Assembly (NCBI GenBank): GCA_040755715.1
Contig: JBFLXN010000111.1
Location: forward strand, 1-9,279
From: JBFLXN01 sp040755715 [NCBI: Candidatus Edwardsbacteria bacterium]
GTDB lineage: Bacteria > Edwardsbacteria > AC1 > JBFLXN01
DNA length: 9,279 bases
Direction: 5' to 3'
The notes beneath the pieces were generated by a model. That model did not search any database, was not told where the DNA came from, and saw nothing but the letters and a program-made list of their open reading frames with translations. A program made the position numbers and the translations under genes. Shown piece after piece: positions 5,524 through 9,279 of this stretch. The stretch's first letter is position 1, and each line of letters starts with the position of its first letter.

Positions 5524-6414
5524 TCACATCCCCATCGCCGCTTTGCAGGTGTTGGTGTGAATGGTCACTGTATCCAAAACATTTACGGCATATCCGCCAG
5601 CCAAAACAACTGCTACTGAAATCCTCTCTTTTTTACAATATTCAAAGACAAGACGGTCTCTCTCTTTCAACCCTTCTATCGTCAGCCTCAAAGTGCCGAG
5701 CTGGTCTTCTTTATAAGGGTCTGCACCGGCAACATAGACCGCAAGTTCCGGTTTAGATTTTTCTAATATCAAAGGAATGGCTGTTTCTAATTCCTCTAAA
5801 TAAACCTCATTTCCGGTAAAATCATCTAAGCCAATATCCCAGTCACTCTTTTCCTTCAAAGGATACAAGTTCTCCTGATGTATAGAAAATGTAAAAACTG
5901 AAGAATCATTCTTAAAAATATTTGCTGTTCCATTTCCCTGATGCAAATCACAGTCAATTACACATGCATTTTTTATTCTGTTTTCCTTCTGCATTTTTCG
6001 TATGCCAACCGCAATGTCGTTTATATAACAAAACCCTTCGGCATGGTCAGCGAATGTGTGATGAAATCCGCCTCCTATATTTACCGCCCTTCCTTTATTT
6101 AGTGCTTCAAGACAAGTCAAGATTGTTCCACCGGCAGAAAGGATATAGGCAGTGACAATTTCTTTTGACAGAGGCAATTCTGAACGCCAGGTGCGAGGAG
6201 TGAAACGCAGTGACTCCAAATCATCTAAATATTCCTTAGTGTGAACCAGGAGTAAATCTTCTCTGGTGGGTAATGCAGGCTCAAGGAAATCGCTTTCGGT
6301 TAATAATTTTTCGTCAAGTAACTTCTGGCGGATGAGGCGATATTTTTCTACGGGAAAGACATGGGCGCCAATATCGGCATAATAGTGAGGAGAATAAATA
6401 AATGATGGCTTCAT
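5524..6414 (-). CDS. HDAC-superfamily (class IV-like) zinc amidohydrolase
   Basis: A 296-residue member of the histone deacetylase/acetoin-utilisation superfamily, zinc enzymes that remove acetyl or similar acyl groups from amines. In bacteria the substrates are small amines or protein lysines; which one applies here is unknown. Numbered from a TTG one codon upstream, the key sites are GGGFHH with the His pair 119-120, FADHAEGFCYINDIAVG, zinc ligands Asp157 and His159 in DCDLHQGNG, the third ligand Asp233 in AGADPY, and GGY with the catalytic-type Tyr276. Motif style is closest to HDAC11-type class IV proteins. All catalytic residues are present. I choose the ATG at 6414: a consensus promoter ends 6 nt before it and there is no Shine-Dalgarno, so the message is probably leaderless. 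The promoter overlaps the end of the aldolase gene, 15 nt upstream. Confidence 0.92.
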   Translation of the reverse strand: MKPSFIYSPHYYADIGAHVFPVEKYRLIRQKLLDEKLLTESDFLEPALPTREDLLLVHTKEYLDDLESLRFTPRTWRSELPLSKEIVTAYILSAGGTILTCLEALNKGRAVNIGGGFHHTFADHAEGFCYINDIAVGIRKMQKENRIKNACVIDCDLHQGNGTANIFKNDSSVFTFSIHQENLYPLKEKSDWDIGLDDFTGNEVYLEELETAIPLILEKSKPELAVYVAGADPYKEDQLGTLRLTIEGLKERDRLVFEYCKKERISVAVVLAGGYAVNVLDTVTIHTNTCKAAMGM

Positions 6415-6420
6415 CAAAAA

Positions 6421-6450
6421 ATTATACCATCAAATCACTATTGCTGTCAA
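6421..6450 (-). promoter_or_regulatory. Consensus sigma-70-type promoter for the HDAC-like gene
   Basis: On the minus strand TTGACA (6450-6445) and TATAAT (6426-6421) are separated by 18 nt; both hexamers match the consensus perfectly. The ATG at 6414 begins 6 nt after the -10 box, about where transcription should start. The promoter overlaps the aldolase stop codon at 6432-6430. Confidence 0.85.
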
Positions 6451-7062
6451 TTTTTTTATTTCTTCCGCTGAGAGGGTTCTTTCTTTTCCCAAAAGGTGAG
6501 CTACCAGACTGACCAAAGCAAAGTATTCCAGCCGTTCCATCTTATAGTAGGCATCTTGTAAATCTTTACCTAAAGTTATAGCTCCATGGTTAGCTAAAAG
6601 AATCGTTTGATGTTTCTTTATTAATTTCTTTAGTGATTTTGGCACTTCTTCGGTAGAGGGAGTAGCGTATTTTGCCAGAGGGATTTTACCTACGGTCAAG
6701 AGAATCTCTGGTAAGACTGGTTTCGTTAAAGCAATTCCTGCTACGGCAAAACCAGTCGCTATCGGAGGATGAGCGTGAACAATAGCATTGATGTCTTTTC
6801 TACTTTTGTAGATGAAAAGGTGCATTTTTATTTCTGATGATGGTTTATTTTTACCTTCAAGAATCTTACCCTCAAGATTCATTATAACTAAATCTTTTGT
6901 GCTCAATTTACCTTTGGCTAATCCACTAGGAGTAATCAAGAACCTTTGCTCATCTAATCTGACGCTGACATTGCCATCAGTAGCCACGACTAAGCCTTTG
7001 GCTTGGAGTTTATGGCAGATTTTGACTAATTCGTTGCGGAGCAAGATGCTATTGTTTTTCAT
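6430..7062 (-). CDS. Class II aldolase/adducin family sugar-phosphate aldolase
   Basis: A 210-residue zinc-dependent enzyme of the FucA/AraD/MtnB family, which cleaves or epimerises a phosphorylated sugar or a related substrate; L-fuculose-1-phosphate aldolase is the closest model in length. Visible sites are TDGNVSVR at 28-35 and TPSG at 44-47 for phosphate binding, SSE with Glu77, the zinc ligands His96 and His98 in HAHPP, and His159 in NHGA. Spacing follows FucA with an offset of about four residues. The substrate cannot be fixed by reading. The start is the ATG at 7062; a longer frame to 7158 would run through the promoter and terminator hairpin and would add a segment absent from the family. 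Its own promoter lies at 7116-7088, giving a leader of only about 20 nt without a clear Shine-Dalgarno. Confidence 0.92.
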   Translation of the reverse strand: MKNNSILLRNELVKICHKLQAKGLVVATDGNVSVRLDEQRFLITPSGLAKGKLSTKDLVIMNLEGKILEGKNKPSSEIKMHLFIYKSRKDINAIVHAHPPIATGFAVAGIALTKPVLPEILLTVGKIPLAKYATPSTEEVPKSLKKLIKKHQTILLANHGAITLGKDLQDAYYKMERLEYFALVSLVAHLLGKERTLSAEEIKKLTAIVI

Positions 7063-7087
7063 AGAGATAATTTCGTTCGGTAAGTTT

Positions 7088-7116
7088 ATTATAGCAGAAT
7101 TAAAAAATGAAAGCAA
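7088..7116 (-). promoter_or_regulatory. Promoter for the class II aldolase gene
   Basis: On the minus strand TTGCTT (7116-7111) and a perfect TATAAT (7093-7088) are 17 nt apart. The -35 box begins one base after the T-run of the preceding terminator. Expected start of transcription is near 7081, about 19 nt before the ATG. Confidence 0.72.
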
Positions 7117-7117
7117 G

Positions 7118-7175
7118 AAAAAAATCCCGCACCTATCCTCCACGATGCCAAGTACCATTTAGGGTAGGTGCGGGA
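7118..7175 (-). terminator. Intrinsic terminator upstream of the aldolase gene
   Basis: On the minus strand, TCCCGCACCTACCCT (7175-7161) pairs with AGGATAGGTGCGGGA (7139-7125). It gives a 15-bp stem with one G-T wobble and a 21-nt loop, followed directly by seven T (7124-7118). It should end transcription coming from the FG-GAP gene. The loop is longer than usual, so the stem may derive from a palindromic repeat. Confidence 0.82.
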
Positions 7176-7401
7176 CGCTTTCTTCGCCTTTTAGACTATT
7201 AGGCTTTTAGGCTCTTGGGCTATCTTAAAAGAATCATCTTCTTTGTGTCTTCTCCCTTCATTTCTTTTGCTTGCCCAAAAGAAACGAAGCAAAGAAAAGA
7301 GTCATACAGAAATCTTAACGCCAAAATCTTGCAATTTGCCTAAAAAACATAATGGGATTGAAAATCAAATTCAACACTTCATCTAAACCAAAAGGTTGTT
7401 C
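7176..7401. other. Non-coding stretch between FG-GAP stop and terminator
   Basis: With 7063-7175 this makes 339 bases without a gene. No credible reading frame is seen on either strand. It holds an 8-bp tandem array (7188-7219) and a hairpin, TTTCTTTTG (7261-7269) against CAAAAGAAA (7276-7284). The rest (7285-7401) shows nothing I can name. It would be the 3' untranslated region of the FG-GAP transcript. Confidence 0.6.
7188..7219. repeat. 8-bp tandem array downstream of the FG-GAP gene
   Basis: Four exact 8-bp steps with units CTTTTAGA, CTATTAGG, CTTTTAGG and CTCTTGGG. A further CTAT follows at 7220-7223. It is non-coding. Confidence 0.8.
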
Positions 7402-8486
7402 TTACCTGAGTAAAATCATCTTCTTTGTCGCGCTGAAATCACCTGCTTGCAACCTGTAGAAATATACTCCTGATGCTACGGGTTTTCCATTCTCATCTTT
7501 TCCATCCCACCTGACTGCATAATAGCCTGGTTCCTGTGGTTCGTTGACAAGCGTCTTTACTAATTGATCAGCGATGTTGTAGACCTTCAAGGTAGTGTGG
7601 CTCGTGGTTCGTGGCTCATGGCTCATAGCGGGTAGCGAATAGCGAATAGCGGTCTGCGAAGAAAACGGATTCGGCTGATTTTGATACAATTTACTATGAA
7701 CTATGAACTTTGAACTATGAACTGAAGTTTCTTCTACTCCCGGCCCCGTATATTTGCACACCCAGACTGCCAGTGGTGAAGTGGTGCTTGAGTAATTGCT
7801 CATCATCACCTCATCCTTTCCGTCCCCGTTCACATCGCCAGCACAGGCTACTCTGACTCCTACATTGGAATATCCTGGAGTTCCCACAAGCCAAGCGTCC
7901 GGCACCGTATCCATTGCCATATTCCCAAGCCAATTATACGCAGTGCCACAGGCAACCTTTCCATCCCCCATTGCTGAGGCGATCACATCTCCATATTGGT
8001 TGGTATCAATGTCTCCTGCACTTGAACACCAGGCACCAAGTCCACTTGAATCAGTCCTGCCAATTATAGAAACATCTACGACGCTATCCATAGGTGAACC
8101 ACCATAAAGAATGTACAACTTACCACTCCTTCCAGGCTCAACATAATTCCATGTGCCTGTCACCAGGCCAGCAGTAAAAGGGGCATTTGTTCCATCCCCA
8201 TATTGAAATGCTCCTACAGCCACATCTTGGAAACCATCCTTGTTCACATCACCACCAGAAGCCACGGAAATTCCAAACTCCTCGCCGCTATCGCCGTGAC
8301 CGCCAGACAGTTCTAACCAAGGAATAGTATCAAATTGGGCTGAACCACGATAAATATAGACATGCCCCTCACCACCAGTTCCCCAATAAACTCCAACCAA
8401 AAGGCCTGTAGTATCGTCACCGTTTACATCTCCAGTGGCCACAAACGCATCGGAACTCATATAATTGGGTCCGCCCCCCAAAAAAA
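7402..8486 (-). CDS. FG-GAP beta-propeller protein, C-terminal part with sorting tail (frame 2)
   Basis: Downstream part of a secreted FG-GAP protein whose upstream part is in another frame. It resumes near GGGPNYMSSD, just past the T8/G6 homopolymer, and runs to the stop at 7402. FG-GAP motifs with calcium-loop pattern are GDVNGDD, GDVNKDGFQDVAVG, GDIDTNQYGDVIAS and GDVNGDGKDEV. A C-terminal domain of about 90 residues begins at LYQNQPNPF and continues LKVYNI, then WDGKDENGKPVASGVYFYRL and KKMILLR. This is the FlgD-Ig-like / type IX-type sorting tail of FCB bacteria, which points to export and surface attachment or release. The linker before the tail and a strand inside it are encoded by 7-bp repeat arrays. 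An ATG at 8520 exists in this frame, but the protein before the homopolymer does not fit the fold. Ligand or function is unknown. Confidence 0.85.
7597..7652. repeat. Eight-unit 7-bp array inside the sorting-tail codons
   Basis: Eight exact 7-bp steps. Units shift gradually from GTGGCTC-type (first four) to ATAGCGA-type (last four). Read on the minus strand in frame it encodes part of RYSLPAMSHEPRTTSHT in the FG-GAP protein tail. Since 7 is not a multiple of 3, the amino-acid repeat would be 7 residues long. Confidence 0.88.
7694..7721. repeat. Four-unit 7-bp array inside the linker codons
   Basis: Four exact 7-bp units: CTATGAA twice, CTTTGAA, then CTATGAA. On the minus strand it encodes the linker VHSSKFIVHS between the beta-propeller and the NQPNPF tail. 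Confidence 0.88.
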
Positions 8487-8947
8487 ACATAATCAGGTGT
8501 GTTATCCATTGGATTGCCACCTTTATAGACCCATACCCTCGGCAATCCCGTCGTTCCCACTATCACCTCACTATAACCATCCCCACTAATATCTCCTCCA
8601 GCAAGATGCATTGCTACCGTCCCCTGTCCAGTAGAAGGAGCAAGCAGTAAATCAGGAATGGTATCTATGCCGGCTAGACCACCGTAAAAGATGTAAACAT
8701 TGGGGTCCCATTCAGAATTGGCAAGATCAAGAGTGCAGTAACTTGCAGCAATATCGGCAAAACTATCGCCGTTGACATCACCCACTCCCGCAATAGCATA
8801 GCCCCAACCATCTACCTGCGAACTTGCAATAGGGGGCCCCTTCTTAAAGATTATCTGCAGATTGTAGGTAGTCTGGGCGGAAACTGCAGGGAACAGAAAA
8901 TAGAAATTAGAAATTAGGAAAAGAACAAAGATAAGAAGTTTTTTCAT
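8417..8947 (-). CDS. FG-GAP beta-propeller protein, N-terminal part with signal peptide (frame 1)
   Basis: Upstream part of the secreted FG-GAP protein. It starts at ATG 8947 with GGAG 6 nt upstream; a longer frame to 9019 would only add 5' leader. MKKLL, a hydrophobic core and AVSA-Q make a clear signal peptide cut after about residue 25. Two FG-GAP loops follow, GDVNGDSFADIAAS and GDISGDGYSEVIVG. True protein similarity stops at VFFGG (about residues 153-157), where a run of eight T and six G occurs on the coding strand. After it this frame reads RTQLYEFRCVCGHWRCKR and ends at 8417, which is off-frame sequence. Removing one base from the run joins it to the downstream frame as one protein of about 514 residues. 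Part of the signal-peptide core is encoded by a 7-bp array. Confidence 0.85.
   Translation of the reverse strand: MKKLLIFVLFLISNFYFLFPAVSAQTTYNLQIIFKKGPPIASSQVDGWGYAIAGVGDVNGDSFADIAASYCTLDLANSEWDPNVYIFYGGLAGIDTIPDLLLAPSTGQGTVAMHLAGGDISGDGYSEVIVGTTGLPRVWVYKGGNPMDNTPDYVFFGGRTQLYEFRCVCGHWRCKR
8474..8487 (-). other. T8/G6 homopolymer at the FG-GAP frame break
   Basis: On the coding strand eight T are followed by six G. Upstream and downstream FG-GAP sequence differ in frame by one base exactly here. One base fewer in either run would restore a continuous gene. Explanations are a sequence error, a real mutation, phase variation, or polymerase slippage. Confidence 0.85.
8895..8922. repeat. Four-unit 7-bp array in the signal-peptide codons
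   Basis: Four consecutive 7-bp units, AGAAAAT, AGAAATT twice, and AGGAAAA. On the minus strand the array encodes about LISNFYFLF, the hydrophobic core of the FG-GAP signal peptide. Confidence 0.72.
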
Positions 8948-8953
8948 AATTGG

Positions 8954-8957
8954 CTCC
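8954..8957 (-). promoter_or_regulatory. Ribosome binding site of the FG-GAP gene
   Basis: GGAG on the minus strand, 6 nt before the ATG at 8947. It selects this start, which also begins a proper signal peptide. Confidence 0.7.
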
Positions 8958-8959
8958 AA

Positions 8960-8992
8960 TTTGGCATTTCGGTAATTGCCAAAGTGCCAAAG
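8960..8992. repeat. Short repeats in the FG-GAP 5' leader
   Basis: TTTGGCA (8960-8966) is the inverse of TGCCAAA (8977-8983), and TGCCAAAG occurs twice in tandem (8977-8984, 8985-8992). A 7-bp hairpin with a 10-nt loop can form in the mRNA leader just before the ribosome binding site. Confidence 0.65.
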
Positions 8993-9030
8993 GGAAAAAA
9001 AGGACAAGATAAATTGCAACCGCTACTATA

Positions 9031-9059
9031 ATTATAACCAAAAATTTCCAAAAATGCAA
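9031..9059 (-). promoter_or_regulatory. Promoter for the FG-GAP gene
   Basis: On the minus strand TTGCAT (9059-9054) and a perfect TATAAT (9036-9031) are 17 nt apart. Transcription would start near 9024, giving a leader of about 77 nt. Confidence 0.72.
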
Positions 9060-9169
9060 AAGGGAAATCAAGATTTTTTTGAAAAAATTTTTGTGGCGGA
9101 CTTACCAATCTTTTGGTCAGTAGAAAGCTTCAGAATTCCCTTTAGTGTTTAGAGGTTATATGCAAAATG

Positions 9170-9198
9170 AATTTGAGCAGTTTTCAGCGGCTCAAATT
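9170..9198. repeat. 9-bp hairpin in the divergent upstream region
   Basis: AATTTGAGC (9170-9178) pairs perfectly with GCTCAAATT (9190-9198) across an 11-nt loop. It lies 22 nt upstream of the plus-strand -35 box. It could be an operator-like inverted repeat or simply a hairpin; the sequence does not decide. Confidence 0.5.
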
Positions 9199-9220
9199 TC
9201 AATGAGATATTTTAAAAAAC

Positions 9221-9248
9221 TTGAAAAATCTGATAAAGTCGGTATAAT
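9221..9248 (+). promoter_or_regulatory. Plus-strand promoter at the right edge
   Basis: TTGAAA (9221-9226) and a perfect TATAAT (9243-9248) are 16 nt apart. An ATG at 9257 follows 8 nt after the -10 box, at about the expected start of transcription. That frame stops after ATG and three codons behind a run of eight A. Confidence 0.7.
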
Positions 9249-9279
9249 ATCTAATCATGAAAAAAAATTAATCAAATTG

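Larger units (their letters stand above)
8948..9279. other. Gene-free region upstream of the FG-GAP gene
   Basis: A 332-base stretch without a supportable gene. It contains the FG-GAP leader with a TTTGGCA/TGCCAAA hairpin, the FG-GAP promoter (9031-9059), a short ACCAA/TTGGT hairpin (9104-9117), a 9-bp hairpin (9170-9198), and a plus-strand promoter (9221-9248). This arrangement suggests a divergent gene beginning at or beyond the right edge. Confidence 0.6.

Noticed and set aside
2382-7062. A single pathway joining the aldolase and the aldehyde dehydrogenase (as in fucose to lactaldehyde to lactate)
   Set aside because: Three unrelated genes and several repeats separate them, and no kinase, isomerase or transporter is present. 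Substrates of both enzymes are unknown.
7063-7158. N-terminal extension of the aldolase to an ATG at 7158
   Set aside because: The extension runs through the terminator stem and both promoter boxes. The ATG at 7062 gives the normal family length.
7261-7284. Terminator hairpin after the FG-GAP gene
   Set aside because: The AT-rich 9-bp stem is not followed by a T-run on the minus strand. The stem at 7125-7175 is the better terminator.
7597-7721. CRISPR-like repeat arrays
   Set aside because: Units are 7 bp, contiguous and without spacers, and lie inside coding sequence. No cas gene is present.
8474-8487. Programmed -1 frameshift at the T8/G6 run
   Set aside because: The downstream frame is +1 (equal to -2) relative to the upstream frame, so a usual -1 slip would not join them. 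No stimulatory structure is evident.
8948-9019. N-terminal extension of the FG-GAP protein to 9019
   Set aside because: The ATG at 8947 has a ribosome binding site and begins a proper signal peptide. The extension is repeat-containing leader.

Overview
The window looks like one stretch of a genome from an uncultivated bacterium of the FCB-superphylum type (WOR-3/Stahlbacteria, Cloacimonadota and similar). This rests mainly on the secreted FG-GAP protein, whose C-terminal 'NQPNPF ... GVYFYRLQAGDF ... KKMILLR' sorting tail is typical of those lineages. The placement is an inference. Base composition is moderately AT-rich and even. All supportable genes lie on the minus strand, so transcription runs from high to low coordinates. 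I see no rRNA, tRNA, CRISPR array, transposase or phage gene.

In transcription order: a promoter near 9059-9031 drives a secreted FG-GAP beta-propeller protein with a sorting tail. That gene is split into two frames by a T8/G6 homopolymer. A non-coding stretch with an 8-bp tandem array follows, then a strong intrinsic terminator (7175-7118). Directly after it come a promoter and a class II sugar-phosphate aldolase. Next is an HDAC-superfamily amidohydrolase with a consensus promoter that ends 6 nt before its ATG, so its mRNA is probably leaderless. Then follow a DUF488 protein, a DUF72 (YecE-like) protein, an NAD(P)-dependent aldehyde dehydrogenase with a perfect Shine-Dalgarno, the ribosome-assembly GTPase Der, and the glycerol-3-phosphate acyltransferase PlsY. 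Der and PlsY are probably co-transcribed; the others look like a loosely spaced series with no shared pathway.

The unusual part is what lies between and inside the genes. Nearly every gap holds very short-period repeats (7, 8, 9 or 10 bp). Four of these loci are organised as two arms in inverted orientation around a short centre. The same kind of 7-bp array is also inside the FG-GAP gene, in the signal-peptide codons and in the linker before the sorting tail. A second class consists of compact GC-rich perfect palindromes: two are inserted in frame inside der, one fills the der-plsY gap, one is nested inside a 10-bp-period element, and a composite one lies after the aldehyde dehydrogenase. Several genes take their terminal codons from these elements. 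The genes themselves belong to known families; the repeats are the part that merits follow-up.

Homopolymer runs coincide with broken reading at two or three places: T8/G6 in the FG-GAP gene, A8 after a start-like ATG at the right edge, and perhaps T6 near the left edge. Single-base sequence error or contingency variation should be excluded before biology is built on these breaks.
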